This document shows positions 45,266-56,845 of a DNA stretch of 64,000 bases, piece after piece. The position numbers and the translations under genes were made by a program. Origin of the DNA: Flavobacterium sp. LC2016-23 (GTDB lineage Bacteria; Bacteroidota; Bacteroidia; Flavobacteriales; Flavobacteriaceae); NCBI RefSeq assembly GCF_009674775.1, contig NZ_WKKE01000011.1, forward strand, positions 1 to 64,000. The letters are read 5' to 3'. Every line of letters starts with the position of its first letter. The stretch's first letter is position 1. Under the pieces are notes generated by a model. The model saw only the letters and a list, made by a program, of their open reading frames with translations, did no database searches and was not told where the DNA came from.

Positions 45266-46735
45266 ATGGGTATTGTCTTAAATCAGTCTTTCAAAAACAC
45301 CATTATTACTTATATAGGCTTCGCTATTGGAGCGATCAATACACTTTATTTGTATCCGGTTTTTTTAGGAGCTACCTATTATGCCTTAACGAATTATATT
45401 CTTTCTGCTGCAAATGTTATTATGCCCTTGTTTGCGATCGGAATGCAAAATACATTAGTTAAGTTTTACTCACAATACAAAACGGAAGCAGAAAGAGAAC
45501 AATTTCTCTCGTTTACGGCATTGTTTCCTATCCTGATGTGTATTCCGTTGGGAATTGTTGGTTTGTTCTTCTTTGATGATATTACAGCTTTTGTTTCTAA
45601 GGAAAATCCTGTTGTAAAAGAATTTATGTACCTGATTCCGTTTATCGGAATCTGTATGGCGTATTTTGAGATTTTTTATGCCTGGGCGAGGGTGCATATG
45701 CATTCTGTCTTTGGCAATTTTATTAAGGAAGTCGGGCTAAGGTTATTTTCTACTTTTGCATTGGTTGGTTTGTATTTTAAATGGATTACACTTATTCAGT
45801 TTGTATATGTAACGGCGGTTATTTATTTCGTAGCCTTTATCGTGACAATGTTTTATGCTTTCTATGTCAAAAAACCGAATTTTCAAATCAATATCCCTAA
45901 GAATGTAAAAGATGTAATGGAGTATACGTTCTTTATTATTTTATCGGGGAGTGTAGCCAATTTACTTTTAGACGGAGACAAACTTATGCTGAATCAGTAT
46001 ATGAAAATTGAGAACATTGCGTATTATTCGGTCGCGACTTACATCGCGCTGGTTATTTCGGTTCCAAGCCGTGCCATGCACCAGATTGTATATCCTATTA
46101 CGGCAAAATTAATGCATGAAAACAAACACGACGAATTAAATTCATTATATAAAAAAACATCCATAAACCTGCAGTTTGTGGGTGGATTTGTAATGCTTTG
46201 TATTTTTGTCAATATCAACCAATTATATGAATTGGTGCCGAAAGAGTACAGCGGAGGAATCCCGGTAGTATTTATGATTGGAATATCCAAGTATTTCGAT
46301 TTGATTTTAGGGAATAATAATGCTATTATTTTTAATACTAAATATTACCGTATGGTTTTGTATTTAGGATTATTGTTGGTGTTTTTAACGTTTGTTCTAA
46401 ACATGATTTTTATTCCAATTTCGGGTATTTTAGGTTCGGCCTTTGCTACTTTATTGTCTATTACCTTATACAGCCTGGCTAAATTGCAGTTTGTGGTTAA
46501 GAAGCTTCATTTGTATCCTTTTACCAGGCAAACCATACACTCTGTTTTGATCACATTTGCTTTATTCCTGCTATTTTATTTCTGGGAATTTCCTTTTTAT
46601 CAGCTGATCAGCATCGCATTGAAATCTGTTTTGGTAACTATTCTTTATGTTTATCTGAATTATAAATTTAATATCTCTCCGGAGATTAATCAGGTAATCA
46701 GAGGTCTTTCAAAAAGAATGGGAATTAAAATTTAA
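45266..46735 (+). CDS. Polysaccharide flippase (Wzx/PST type)
   Basis: 489 residues and about 14 membrane helices across the whole chain, e.g. FIGAINTLYLYPVFLG near the start. No extra domain. MATE/MOP-superfamily members of this shape move lipid-linked glycan units over the inner membrane. It lies 94 bases behind the GT4 gene, consistent with a role in exporting the same product. Confidence 0.88.
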   Translation: MGIVLNQSFKNTIITYIGFAIGAINTLYLYPVFLGATYYALTNYILSAANVIMPLFAIGMQNTLVKFYSQYKTEAEREQFLSFTALFPILMCIPLGIVGLFFFDDITAFVSKENPVVKEFMYLIPFIGICMAYFEIFYAWARVHMHSVFGNFIKEVGLRLFSTFALVGLYFKWITLIQFVYVTAVIYFVAFIVTMFYAFYVKKPNFQINIPKNVKDVMEYTFFIILSGSVANLLLDGDKLMLNQYMKIENIAYYSVATYIALVISVPSRAMHQIVYPITAKLMHENKHDELNSLYKKTSINLQFVGGFVMLCIFVNINQLYELVPKEYSGGIPVVFMIGISKYFDLILGNNNAIIFNTKYYRMVLYLGLLLVFLTFVLNMIFIPISGILGSAFATLLSITLYSLAKLQFVVKKLHLYPFTRQTIHSVLITFALFLLFYFWEFPFYQLISIALKSVLVTILYVYLNYKFNISPEINQVIRGLSKRMGIKI

Positions 46736-47383
46736 AAGACTTTGTAAAAAAAACGTAAGAAAACTTGAATCCTTTGGTTTTTTACTAGTTGTCAGGTTTG
46801 ATTATTGGTTACAATGTACTTCTGAAAAGAAATCTATAAGAGATTGACTGAAACGATCCTAAGACAGATCGGAACAGAATGAACCTGTTTTTTCAACTAA
46901 AAAGCAGTTTATATGGTTTTTATGTATGTTGTCAAATAAATATCATAAGAAAATAGCTTATAATATTTGTTGAGGGCTTATTTTCCGTTTACATCAAAAT
47001 ATTCAGAATTTATTTCCTACCGCAGAATTACAGATTATGTCCCACATTATAGTGGGTTAAAGGATGTAACCACAACAACAATTCCTGTAAATCATTTAAA
47101 AACTGGTTGTGTAGCGACGGTTTTAATATCAGAATAAAAGCTAAGTTGTTGATATTCTTTATAAATGCGTAAAATTTAACATTTTTTTTTTTTGTTATTT
47201 GATTAATAAAAATTAAATTTATGTAAGAATTTGATATTACTATTCAGATCTAATAGAAAATATCTTAAAATATGCAATAAAAGTAATTTTATGTTGTTTG
47301 CTTATTATGGAGACCCCTATCCATATCAGAAGAAAAAATTAACATTTATACACTACTATTTGGATTAATTTAATCTGCCAATT
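46736..47383. other. 648-bp gap without a recognisable gene
   Basis: AT-rich. One stretch (46967-47137) is open for 56 codons from a TTG but has no ATG, no domain and no clear coding look; it may be a remnant. No convincing hairpin repeat or terminator was seen between the flippase stop and the next ATG. Confidence 0.5.
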
Positions 47384-47683
47384 ATGAAAAAGAATAAACT
47401 TAGTAAGGAACAGAGCTTTCAGATATTTTCCAGTATGATATCAAAGAAAGTGCGTAATGGTTTTACGTTAGAAGAGCGAAACGATGAATTTCTTTTTGCG
47501 GTTCTCTCAAGGGGGGGGAAAGTAGTCAATCACGGTTTGAATTTTATTATTTTTTGTCTGACTTTAGGATTATGGTCATTTGCATGGCTGTATCTTACCA
47601 TAGAGGCCTCAAAGCAGAAAAAAATATTAGTTGCAATTGATGAAGATGGATTACCTTTTGAAGAAAGGTGTTTAGTAGCTTAA
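47384..47683 (+). CDS. Small membrane protein, unknown function
   Basis: 99 residues. A charged N-terminal half (KEQSFQIFSSMISKKVRNGF, LEERNDEFLFAVL) is followed by one long hydrophobic segment (about 53-70) and a charged end. It is preceded by an unusually long gene-free stretch and closed by a strong terminator, so it is a single-gene unit. Family not recognised. Confidence 0.65.
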   Translation: MKKNKLSKEQSFQIFSSMISKKVRNGFTLEERNDEFLFAVLSRGGKVVNHGLNFIIFCLTLGLWSFAWLYLTIEASKQKKILVAIDEDGLPFEERCLVA

Positions 47684-47700
47684 TACAAGCTAGTAAGAAA

Positions 47701-47746
47701 TAAAGCGGCCAGAAATAATAGGATTTCTGGCCGCTTTATTTTTTTT
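47701..47746. terminator. Strong bidirectional terminator
   Basis: TAAAGCGGCCAGAAAT (47701-47716) and its exact reverse complement (47723-47738) with a 6-base loop and T-run. It serves the gene at 47384 and possibly uvrA coming the other way. Confidence 0.93.
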
Positions 47747-47760
47747 ATGAGAATGAGAAG

Positions 47761-50556
47761 TTACAATTTGTCTTTCAGATAAACACCCGTAACGGATTCT
47801 TTTACTTTCACAATATCTTCCGGAGTTCCTACAGCTAATAAATGCCCTCCGTTTTCTCCTCCTTCAGGCCCTAAATCAATAATCCAGTCGGCACATTTTA
47901 TAAGATCAAGATTGTGTTCAATCACGATTATAGAATGGCCTTTTTCTATTAAGGCATCAAACGAAGCGAGCAGCTTTTTAATATCGTGAAAGTGTAAACC
48001 AGTTGTAGGTTCATCAAATACAAACAAGGCTTTGTCTTTGGTGGCTCCTTTGACTAAAAAGGAGGCCAGTTTAATACGTTGTGCCTCACCTCCCGACAGC
48101 GTAGAAGAGGATTGTCCTAACTGCACATATCCTAATCCTACATCCTGTAGAGGTTGTAGTTTTTGTGTAATCTTTGCCTGTTTATTTTTTTCGAAAAAAG
48201 CAATGGCATCATCAATAGTCATGGTTAGAATATCATTGATGTTTTTGTCATCAAAAGTGATTTCTAAAACTTCTTTTTTAAAGCGTTTGCCTCCGCAGGT
48301 TTCACAAGGTAACTGCACGTCGGCCATAAAGACCATTTCGACGTTTATGGAGCCTTCTCCTTTACAGGTTTCGCAACGGCCTCCGTCAACATTAAAAGAA
48401 AAATGTTTGGCCTGATAGCCTCTTATTTTAGATAATTTTTCTTTGGCATACAAATCACGAATATCATCATACGCCTTGATATAAGTAACGGGATTTGATC
48501 TCGAACTTCTTCCAATTGGATTCTGATCTACGTATTCGATGTGTTTAATCTGAGAAAAAGAGCCTTTTATTTCGCTAAACTGACCTGCTTTTTCTGCAGC
48601 GTTTTCAAGCTTTTTCTGCATGGCAGGAAAAAGTATCTTTTTGATGAGCGTACTTTTTCCGCTTCCTGAAACTCCTGTAATTACAGTTAAGACATCCAGA
48701 GGAAAAGTAACATTGATATTTTTCAGGTTGTTTTCCCTCGCGCCAATAATTTCAATATGATTTTTGAACTTTCTTCTCTTTTTGGGTACGGTTATTTCTA
48801 GATCGCCATTTAAATATTGGGCTGTTAAAGAGTCCGATTTTAGTATTTCATCATAAGTACCCTGAGCTACAAGATGTCCTCCATAAGTACCAGCTTCCGG
48901 ACCGATATCGATAATCATATCAGCAGCTTTCATGATATCTTCGTCGTGTTCTACGACAATAACGGTATTGCCTAAATCACGAAGCGAAAGCAGCACTTTT
49001 ATCAATCGTTCAGAATCTTTGGGGTGAAGTCCGATACTTGGCTCATCTAAAATATACATAGATCCTACCAGGCTGCTTCCCAGAGAGGTCGCCAGGTTGA
49101 TTCGTTGTGATTCTCCTCCCGAAAGTGTGGCAGAGTTTCTGTTTAAGGTAAGATAATCCAGACCCACTTCTGTCAAAAACGACAGACGATTATTGATTTC
49201 GATCATTAAACGTTTTGCAATTTGCTGCTCGTAAACGTTTAACTCAATATTTTGAAAAAAGGTAACCAGGTTTTTGATCGGTAAATCGACTAAGTCGGAA
49301 ACTGTTTTGCCATTTATTTTTACATAAGATGCTTCAACCCGTAAACGTTTTCCGCGACAGGCATGGCATTTTGTTTTCCCACGGTAACGGGACAACATCA
49401 CGCGATTCTGAATCTTGTAATTTTTTTCTTCCAGTTCCCTAAAGAAATCATTAAGGCCCTGAAAATACTGGTTTCCTTTCCAGAGCACCTCTTTTTGTTC
49501 TTCAGATAATTCAAAAAAAGGCTTGTGAATCGGGAAATCAAATTTGTAAGCATGTTTGACCAGCTCATCTTTGTACCAGCTCATACTGTCGCCTCTCCAC
49601 GGATAAATAGCACTTTCGAATACAGAAAGCGAAGTATTCGGCACAACCAGGTCAGCATCAATGCCGATGATGTTTCCGTAACCTTCGCAAACCGGACAGG
49701 CACCGTAGGGATTGTTAAAACTAAATAAGTGAACATTAGGCTCTAAAAACGTAATGCCATCCAATTCAAAATTATTAGAATACGAAAAACGTTTTTCTGC
49801 GTTTAATTCCTGTAAATAACAAATTCCTTTTCCTTCAAAAAAAGCGGTTTGTACAGCATCTGCGAGACGGTTATAAAATTCTTCCTCTTCTTTGACCACG
49901 ATTCGGTCTATAATAAGCAGGATATCTTTATTGTCTAACTGATGAAGATCTGCTGTTGTAAATTCGTCAAGACGAATCATTTCGTTATTGACTAAAATAC
50001 GGGCAAAACCTTGTTGTAAAAGGACCTTTAGTTTGTCTTCAAGCTGTCTGCCTTCTTCCAGGTGAATAGGTGCCAGCAAAAGCCATTTACTGTCTAATTC
50101 TAATGTTTTTACATCAGAAACGACATCAGAAACCGTATTCTTTTTAACTTCCTGACCGGAAATCGGGGAATACGTTCGCCCAATTCGGGCAAACAAAAGT
50201 TTCATATAATCGTAGATCTCAGTCGAAGTTCCTACTGTAGATCTTGCGTTGGTCGTGTTTACTTTTTGCTCGATTGCAATTGCCGGAGCGATTCCTTTGA
50301 TATATTCTACTTTGGGTTTGTCTAAACGCCCCAAAAACTGACGTGCGTATGAAGACAGGCTCTCCACGTAACGACGCTGCCCTTCAGCATATAAAGTATC
50401 AAATGCCAGACTCGATTTTCCGGATCCGGAAAGCCCTGTAATGACAACAAGTTTGTTTCTGGGAATCGCTACATCTACATTTTTTAAGTTATGTACTTGT
50501 GCTCCTTTAATGATAATATTATGTTTCGGGTCGAGTGTAGAAAGGTCAATTTGCAT
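47761..50556 (-). CDS. uvrA: Excinuclease ABC subunit A
   Basis: 931 residues from the ATG at 50556 ([16 protein letters not shown]). Two ABC ATPase modules: Walker [10 protein letters not shown] and GVSGSGKST, two LSGG signatures ([22 protein letters not shown]), and zinc-finger cysteines in [16 protein letters not shown] and CETCKGEG. UvrA scans DNA for damage and loads UvrB in nucleotide excision repair. Normal length. Divergent from the regulator at 50744. Confidence 0.97.
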   Translation of the reverse strand: MQIDLSTLDPKHNIIIKGAQVHNLKNVDVAIPRNKLVVITGLSGSGKSSLAFDTLYAEGQRRYVESLSSYARQFLGRLDKPKVEYIKGIAPAIAIEQKVNTTNARSTVGTSTEIYDYMKLLFARIGRTYSPISGQEVKKNTVSDVVSDVKTLELDSKWLLLAPIHLEEGRQLEDKLKVLLQQGFARILVNNEMIRLDEFTTADLHQLDNKDILLIIDRIVVKEEEEFYNRLADAVQTAFFEGKGICYLQELNAEKRFSYSNNFELDGITFLEPNVHLFSFNNPYGACPVCEGYGNIIGIDADLVVPNTSLSVFESAIYPWRGDSMSWYKDELVKHAYKFDFPIHKPFFELSEEQKEVLWKGNQYFQGLNDFFRELEEKNYKIQNRVMLSRYRGKTKCHACRGKRLRVEASYVKINGKTVSDLVDLPIKNLVTFFQNIELNVYEQQIAKRLMIEINNRLSFLTEVGLDYLTLNRNSATLSGGESQRINLATSLGSSLVGSMYILDEPSIGLHPKDSERLIKVLLSLRDLGNTVIVVEHDEDIMKAADMIIDIGPEAGTYGGHLVAQGTYDEILKSDSLTAQYLNGDLEITVPKKRRKFKNHIEIIGARENNLKNINVTFPLDVLTVITGVSGSGKSTLIKKILFPAMQKKLENAAEKAGQFSEIKGSFSQIKHIEYVDQNPIGRSSRSNPVTYIKAYDDIRDLYAKEKLSKIRGYQAKHFSFNVDGGRCETCKGEGSINVEMVFMADVQLPCETCGGKRFKKEVLEITFDDKNINDILTMTIDDAIAFFEKNKQAKITQKLQPLQDVGLGYVQLGQSSSTLSGGEAQRIKLASFLVKGATKDKALFVFDEPTTGLHFHDIKKLLASFDALIEKGHSIIVIEHNLDLIKCADWIIDLGPEGGENGGHLLAVGTPEDIVKVKESVTGVYLKDKL

Positions 50557-50743
50557 AAAAAAAGTCAATTTCTACAAAAGTAATCAATTTTGAATTGAGT
50601 TTGGTTAAAGCTATTGTTCCAAATTTTAACTAATTGTTCTAAAATTGCCATGTTTTTGGCATTGTTCTTTTTTTTACTAAAAATTGGTTATTTCAATATA
50701 AAATAAGTTATTTTAGAACTGTTTTTATACTAAATTAATACTA

Positions 50744-53554
50744 TTGCTAAACTTGAAAACTAAATTTTCTATACTTTGCTTTTTAATCAATGTATTCCTG
50801 TTTTCTCAGGAACTTCCACCCATTGTAAAATACCCGTCAACGGTTTACGGGGCCGGGAACCAAAGCTGGATGATCTCGCAAGATGAACAGAATTACCTCT
50901 ATTTTGCCAATAACGAAGGCCTTCTCGAATATAACGGGAACAATTGGAAATTATATCCCACTCCCAATGAAACCATCATGCGTTCCGTGAAAGTAATCGA
51001 TACTAAGATTTACACGGGTTGTTACATGAATTTTGGCTACTGGACGAGGCAGGCAAACGGTAAACTGAAATATACCTCGCTAAGCGATACCATCAAAGCT
51101 CAGATTCTTGATGACGAACAGTTCTGGAACATTTTAAAATACGATCAATGGATTTTGTTTCAGTCCTTAAGCAGAATTTATATTTATGATACCAAAACGA
51201 AAAGCTTTAAAATTATTTCCCCTAAAAACGGTGTTATAAAATCGTTTAGTACTAAAACCTCTATTTATTACCAGACCATAAATGAAGGTCTTTTTGAAAT
51301 AGAAGCCGGAAAAGGAAAGCTGATTTCCGATCATCCTGCTTTAAAGAAATATACAATTGTCAATGTCTTTGCCCTTGATGACGGTTTGCTGATTCAAACC
51401 CAGCTGGATGGGTTTTATAAACTTTCGGGAACCACTTTAACGCCCTTTCGAACCGCTGTTGATACGGAATTAAAATCGAGTTTTGTATACAGCAGCCAGC
51501 GTCTTCAGGATGGCAGTTATGCGCTGGGCACTGTTTCTAACGGTGTTTTTATTTTATCAAATGAAGGCCGGTTAAAGTATCATATTTCACAAAGTAAAGG
51601 CCTGAGCAACAACACAGCTTTGTCTTTGTTTGAAGATAAAGACCAGAACGTTTGGGTTGGCCTGGACAACGGAATCAATTGCATTAATCTCCAGACCCCT
51701 GTGCATAGTTTTACTGATGATACAGGAGTCTTAGGAACCGTCTATGCTTCGATCGAATACAACGGAATATTGTACGTTGGAACGAATCAGGGCTTATTTT
51801 GCAGAAAATACCAGAGCAATGAAGCTTTTCAGTTTATAAGCGGAACAAAAGGTCAGGTGTGGTCGTTGTTTGTTTACGATCAGACACTTTTTTGCGGACA
51901 TGATTCGGGAACTTTTAGTATTGACCGTACCACAGCAAAAAGTATTTTTTCGGGTTCCGGCACCTGGAAATTCGAACGGGTACCTAATGCTGAAAATCAA
52001 TTGTTACAGGGGAATTATTATGGAATTTCGGTTTTGGAAAAAACAGGAGATGAATGGAAGTTTAAAAACAAAATAAAAGGCTTTGATTATTCGTCGCGTT
52101 ATTTCGAAATCACTAATGATCTTGAAGTGTATGTAAGCCATGAATACAAAGGGATTTTCAGGCTAAAACTGGATAAGGGTCTTTTAAAAACCAGTGGATT
52201 CTATGCGTATTCATCTCCAAAAAAAGGAAAAAATGCAAGTCTTACCAAATTCAATAATTCGATTTATTACGCCTGTAAGGAGGGAATTTTTAAATTAAAT
52301 TCAAATTCAAAGCAATTTGAAAAAGATGCCTTGCTAAGTTCCATTTTCGAGAAAGACGAATATACATCGGGTAAATTAATTGTAGATGATTCGAACCGGA
52401 TCTGGCTTTTTTCTAAAAACTACATTCATTATTTCTCTGCCAGCAAACTGAGTAACCAGTTAAAACAAAATATCATTCCGATTCCGTCTTCCTTAACCAA
52501 TTCGATGCTGGGTTTTGAGAATATCAGGCAAATTTCAAAATCGACATATTTAATAGGAACTACCGATGGATATTATATGCTGAACATTGATGATTTAAGT
52601 TTTAAAAACTATAATGTTTCTATTTCCGAAATTTCAATCAATAAGCAAAACCAAACCTTAAATGATGTTGCTCTAAATAAAGAAGGAAGTTTTAAATCGA
52701 CAGAAAATAATATCACTTTAAACTACACCGTTCCGGAGTATAATAAATATATCAATACCGAATATCAGTATCTTTTAGAAGGGTTTCAAAATGACTGGAG
52801 TGAATGGAGCACGAAATCTTCGGTTAATTTTAAAAATTTGTCACCGGGGAAATACACTTTCAAAGTAAGAGCGAAATATGCGAATACCATTTTACAAAAT
52901 ACCGCAGTCTATACGTTTGTGATTTTAAAACCATGGTACCTGACGAATCTGGCCTGTTTTATTTATTTTCTGCTGATCCTTGTTCTTGCGCATTTTATTA
53001 ACAAGTCATACCGTAATTTCTATCAGAAACAGCGAGAGAAATTAATTGAAGAAAATAATCTTTTATTGGAAATAAAAGAGCTCGAAAACGAACAACAGCT
53101 CATGAAACTGCGAAACGAACAATTGTCCCAGGATGTGGACAATAAAAACAGGGAGCTGGCCGTTTCGACGATGAGTCTGAACAGTAAAAATGAGCTGCTG
53201 GCCTTTATTAAAGAAGATTTAAAGAAAACGACTCAGGATGACAACAAAAATATCAAGTCGGTAATCAGAACCATCAACGATAATATCACGGAGGAGGATT
53301 CCTGGAAAATCTTTAAAGAAGCTTTTGACAGCGCCGACAAGGATTTCTTAAAACGAATCAAACAAATCCACCCTTTACTAACTCCTAATGATTTGCGCCT
53401 TTGTGCGTATTTAAGGCTGAATCTTTCTTCTAAAGAGATAGCGCCTTTATTTAATATTTCGGTCCGAAGTGTTGAGATAAAAAGATATCGTTTGCGTAAA
53501 AAAATGGATTTGCAGCACGAAATCGGTTTAGTAGAGTATATTCTGGCTGTATAG
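50744..53554 (+). CDS. SusR-like membrane-spanning regulator (propeller sensor, YYY domain, HTH)
   Basis: 936 residues; TTG start at 50744, or TTG at 50753, which leaves a cleaner signal peptide (KTKFSILCFLINVF). The periplasmic part is a two-component-regulator-type beta propeller (about 30-640), then a Y_Y_Y domain ending KPWYLTNL, one membrane helix (about 745-765), a coiled coil, and a C-terminal LuxR/NarL-like helix-turn-helix (SSKEIAPLFNISVRSVEIKRYRLRKK). No histidine kinase domain, so it differs from hybrid two-component systems and resembles SusR. It should sense a glycan fragment and switch on the adjacent susC operon. Confidence 0.85.
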   Translation: MLNLKTKFSILCFLINVFLFSQELPPIVKYPSTVYGAGNQSWMISQDEQNYLYFANNEGLLEYNGNNWKLYPTPNETIMRSVKVIDTKIYTGCYMNFGYWTRQANGKLKYTSLSDTIKAQILDDEQFWNILKYDQWILFQSLSRIYIYDTKTKSFKIISPKNGVIKSFSTKTSIYYQTINEGLFEIEAGKGKLISDHPALKKYTIVNVFALDDGLLIQTQLDGFYKLSGTTLTPFRTAVDTELKSSFVYSSQRLQDGSYALGTVSNGVFILSNEGRLKYHISQSKGLSNNTALSLFEDKDQNVWVGLDNGINCINLQTPVHSFTDDTGVLGTVYASIEYNGILYVGTNQGLFCRKYQSNEAFQFISGTKGQVWSLFVYDQTLFCGHDSGTFSIDRTTAKSIFSGSGTWKFERVPNAENQLLQGNYYGISVLEKTGDEWKFKNKIKGFDYSSRYFEITNDLEVYVSHEYKGIFRLKLDKGLLKTSGFYAYSSPKKGKNASLTKFNNSIYYACKEGIFKLNSNSKQFEKDALLSSIFEKDEYTSGKLIVDDSNRIWLFSKNYIHYFSASKLSNQLKQNIIPIPSSLTNSMLGFENIRQISKSTYLIGTTDGYYMLNIDDLSFKNYNVSISEISINKQNQTLNDVALNKEGSFKSTENNITLNYTVPEYNKYINTEYQYLLEGFQNDWSEWSTKSSVNFKNLSPGKYTFKVRAKYANTILQNTAVYTFVILKPWYLTNLACFIYFLLILVLAHFINKSYRNFYQKQREKLIEENNLLLEIKELENEQQLMKLRNEQLSQDVDNKNRELAVSTMSLNSKNELLAFIKEDLKKTTQDDNKNIKSVIRTINDNITEEDSWKIFKEAFDSADKDFLKRIKQIHPLLTPNDLRLCAYLRLNLSSKEIAPLFNISVRSVEIKRYRLRKKMDLQHEIGLVEYILAV

Positions 53555-53590
53555 TACCGTAAAAATTACTTAAAAAAAACTATACATTAC

Positions 53591-53613
53591 CACAACATTG
53601 TCTATTTGTTGTG
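53591..53613 (+). terminator. Weak hairpin after the regulator gene
   Basis: CACAACA (53591-53597) pairs with TGTTGTG (53607-53613), followed by ATTTTTAC. The 53555-53795 spacer also contains GGTAAATTTAG near 53761-53771, a variant promoter-like sequence 24 bases before the susC-type ATG. Confidence 0.45.
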
Positions 53614-53795
53614 ATTTTTACACTTATTTGTTAAAGAAATTAACATTCTGGATTTTCGCTTAAATAAGGCTTTCTTTTGCGATATGTTGAATTATAGTGA
53701 TATTTTTTTATGATGTATGTTTTTTGTTGAGGTTAAATTTAACGTATTCTTAACTGGATGCGGTAAATTTAGATTTCAATAAAAACTAACTAATT

Positions 53796-56700
53796 ATGAA
53801 ATCTAAATTATTACTAATGGTACTATTACTGTTTACATCTTTTGCATTTTCGCAAACGTATGATGTATCAGGAACAGTACTCGATGGCTCAGGTTTAGCA
53901 CTGCCTGGCGTAAACGTAAAAGTTAAAAGCACGTCTCAAAGTACAACCACAGACTTTGACGGATCTTTTAAGTTATCAGGTGTTCAAAACGGAACTGTTA
54001 TTGTTTTAAGTTACATTGGTTTCCGAACACAGGAAGTTGTGGTTTCAGGTAACAAAATCACGGTAAAAATGACCGACGATACCCGATCACTAGAAGAGGT
54101 TGTCGTGATCGGTTATGGTAGCCAAAAGAAGAGAGAGGTTACCGGTGCAGTATCTGTATTAGACAGTAAAACGCTTGATGTACTGAAACCAGCAAGAATC
54201 GAGCAGGCTTTACAGGGAACTCTTTCAGGTGTAAATGTTACAACACAATCGGGGGCGCCGGGAGCTCCGTTAGATATTCGTATTCGTGGTATAGCCACAA
54301 ATGGAGAAAACAGGCCGACAACAATTATTGACGGTTATGTTGGTGATTTAGGGCTCCTTAACCCAAATGATATTGAAACGATTACCGTTTTAAAAGATGC
54401 TCAGGCAGCGATTTACGGTACAATTGGAGCCAACGGAATCATTTTGGTTACTACTAAAATGGGTAAAAAGAATTCTAAAACCAGAGTTTCTTTCAATAGT
54501 TACTCAGGGTTTCAGGAAACCTCCAGAAAATTACCAACTCTGAATGCTACAGAATATGCCCTTTTATTAAATGAAAGTTACGCCAATGGCGGAAGAGCGC
54601 TTCCTTATCCAAATGCAAGCGGATTAGGAAAAGGAACAGACTGGCAGGATGAAGTTTTCAAAAAAGGAGTTCCAATTATCAGCAACGACTTAACAATTTC
54701 AGGAGGTTCAGAAAAAATGGCATATTCTGTAAGTGGTTCGCATTTAGATCAGGAAGGAATTGTTGGAGGAGATAAATCAGGTTTTTTAAGAAATACGGCC
54801 AGAATTGGATTTAGCGCTGATTTAAGTGATAAATTCAAATTGAAAACAAACGTTATTTACACTTATTTTACAAGAAATACATTAAATGAAAACGGACTGG
54901 GTTCTGTTTTATTTAATGCACTAAATGTCCCTGCCACACTGAAACCGTATGATGCAAAAGGTGATTTTGCATTAGTACCAAGTACAACAGGATTAGGAAC
55001 AGAAATTATAAATCCGTTAGCGCAAATTGCAAATACATACAACGATTATAATTATAAAAAACTAAACGGAAATTTTGGTTTGGATTATAAAATTTTCAAA
55101 GGATTTACGTTATCAAGTTCAATTGGTTTCAATACTTCTAACAGCGAATCAAAAACATTTGCCAAGCAAATTAGTTATGGCGGAAAAGTTTTTGATGTGC
55201 AAAGAAGCTCCGTAACGCACGGTGCTGTAAATGATAATAATTATTCATTTGACCTTTTTGGAACTTATACAGCGAAGATTGCTGATAATCATAATGTGGT
55301 AGGAACTGTCGGAACAACTATTTTTAAAGAATGGGGTAATGGACTTTATGCAACTGGTTTTGATGTTCCGAACAATTCGTGGGATTTCGCAGATATTTCC
55401 TTAACTAAAGGACTGTCAGAAACATTAAACAACAGCTCCTACGTATATGACCAAAGAAGACTTTCTTATTTCGGAAGATTACAATACGACTACAAAGGAA
55501 AATATTTATTGTCAGCAATGATCAGACGTGATTCGTCTACTAAATTCGGACCGGGAAATAAAGTAGGTTACTTTCCTTCGTTTACCGGAGGTTGGGTAGT
55601 ATCTGACGAAGAATTTTTTGGACAGCCTAAATTCTTAAATTTCTTAAAATTAAGAGCCAGTTACGGAACTTTAGGAAACGATCAAATTCCAAATTACGGT
55701 TATATTGGGCTCTTAACAGGTGAAGCAACTTATGTATTTGATGGTGCTATCGTAAACGGTACAGCAACAGGACAAGTACCAAATCCTAATTTAAAATGGG
55801 AAGAAGCAAGAAAATTTGATGTTGGTTTAGACATGAAATTAGTAAACGATAAAATCAATATAGTAGCAGATTATTTTATTGATACCAGAAAAGATTTGCT
55901 GATTCCTAATATTCCCGTTTCAGGGATCAATGGTACAGGTGCGCCAGGAGCAAGCTCTCCAACACTAAACGCAGGTACAGTAAGAAATTCGGGATTTGAA
56001 TTCGCAATTGATTATAAAGAAAAATTATCAGATGCTTTTACAGTTAGCGTAGGATACAATGTAACATTTCTTAAAAATGAAGTACTGGAAGTAAACAACG
56101 GAACAGGTTTTATTGAAGGAGGCTCATTTGGAGTAGGACAGCCGGCACCATCACGTATGGAGATCGGAAAACCAATAGGCTATTTTTACGGATATAAAAC
56201 AGACGGAATTTTCCAGAATCAGGCAGAAGTAAACGCGCATCCGTCACAAATTGCTTTAGGAGCAAACGCGGCACCCGGAGATATTCGTTATGTAGATGTA
56301 AACGGTGATGGTGTAATTGATACTAAAGACAGAACTAATATCGGAGACCCAATTCCGGAAGCTACGATGGGGTTCAATGTGCAGTTGAATTATAAAAATG
56401 TAGATTTTGCGATATTTACATTTGCGTCAGTTGGAAACGATATGGTACGTAATTACGAAAGAACACTTTCTGATGCGAATCGTTTAAATTATGTTCTAGA
56501 CAGATGGACAGGCGAAGGATCAACCAATTCAACACCAAGAGTAACAACTGGAGCAACTGCAAACAATGTATTCTCTGATTATTTTATTGAAGATGCTTCC
56601 TATATCAGAATTCAAAATGTACAGTTAGGATATACATTAAATCCGAATGTATCGCAAAAAGCGGGAATTTCTAAATTAAGACTTTATGCCGGAGTAAATA

Positions 56701-56834
56701 ATCTGTACACCTTTACAAAATATAAAGGGTTTGATCCGGGTGCTTCAAACGGAGCTCCAATTGGAGGAGGAATTGATTACGGATTCTATCCTATCCCAAG
56801 AACTTATTTATTGGGACTAAACATTAATTTTTAA
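53796..56834 (+). CDS. SusC/RagA family TonB-dependent outer-membrane transporter
   Basis: 1012 residues. Signal peptide (cut at FSQTYD), CarboxypepD_reg domain (about 22-100), plug domain with VVVIGYGSQKKREVTGAV, then a 22-strand barrel ending GLNINF. The final Phe is the usual barrel end. It imports oligosaccharides with TonB energy, partnered by the SusD lipoprotein 11 bases downstream. The substrate can be inferred from the GH16 genes: a beta-1,3-glucan. Confidence 0.96.
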   Translation: MKSKLLLMVLLLFTSFAFSQTYDVSGTVLDGSGLALPGVNVKVKSTSQSTTTDFDGSFKLSGVQNGTVIVLSYIGFRTQEVVVSGNKITVKMTDDTRSLEEVVVIGYGSQKKREVTGAVSVLDSKTLDVLKPARIEQALQGTLSGVNVTTQSGAPGAPLDIRIRGIATNGENRPTTIIDGYVGDLGLLNPNDIETITVLKDAQAAIYGTIGANGIILVTTKMGKKNSKTRVSFNSYSGFQETSRKLPTLNATEYALLLNESYANGGRALPYPNASGLGKGTDWQDEVFKKGVPIISNDLTISGGSEKMAYSVSGSHLDQEGIVGGDKSGFLRNTARIGFSADLSDKFKLKTNVIYTYFTRNTLNENGLGSVLFNALNVPATLKPYDAKGDFALVPSTTGLGTEIINPLAQIANTYNDYNYKKLNGNFGLDYKIFKGFTLSSSIGFNTSNSESKTFAKQISYGGKVFDVQRSSVTHGAVNDNNYSFDLFGTYTAKIADNHNVVGTVGTTIFKEWGNGLYATGFDVPNNSWDFADISLTKGLSETLNNSSYVYDQRRLSYFGRLQYDYKGKYLLSAMIRRDSSTKFGPGNKVGYFPSFTGGWVVSDEEFFGQPKFLNFLKLRASYGTLGNDQIPNYGYIGLLTGEATYVFDGAIVNGTATGQVPNPNLKWEEARKFDVGLDMKLVNDKINIVADYFIDTRKDLLIPNIPVSGINGTGAPGASSPTLNAGTVRNSGFEFAIDYKEKLSDAFTVSVGYNVTFLKNEVLEVNNGTGFIEGGSFGVGQPAPSRMEIGKPIGYFYGYKTDGIFQNQAEVNAHPSQIALGANAAPGDIRYVDVNGDGVIDTKDRTNIGDPIPEATMGFNVQLNYKNVDFAIFTFASVGNDMVRNYERTLSDANRLNYVLDRWTGEGSTNSTPRVTTGATANNVFSDYFIEDASYIRIQNVQLGYTLNPNVSQKAGISKLRLYAGVNNLYTFTKYKGFDPGASNGAPIGGGIDYGFYPIPRTYLLGLNINF

Positions 56835-56845
56835 TTTCAATTAAG

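Noticed and set aside
46967..47137. 56-codon open stretch in the 648-bp gap
   Set aside because: No ATG, no domain and no ribosome site; kept only as a possible remnant.
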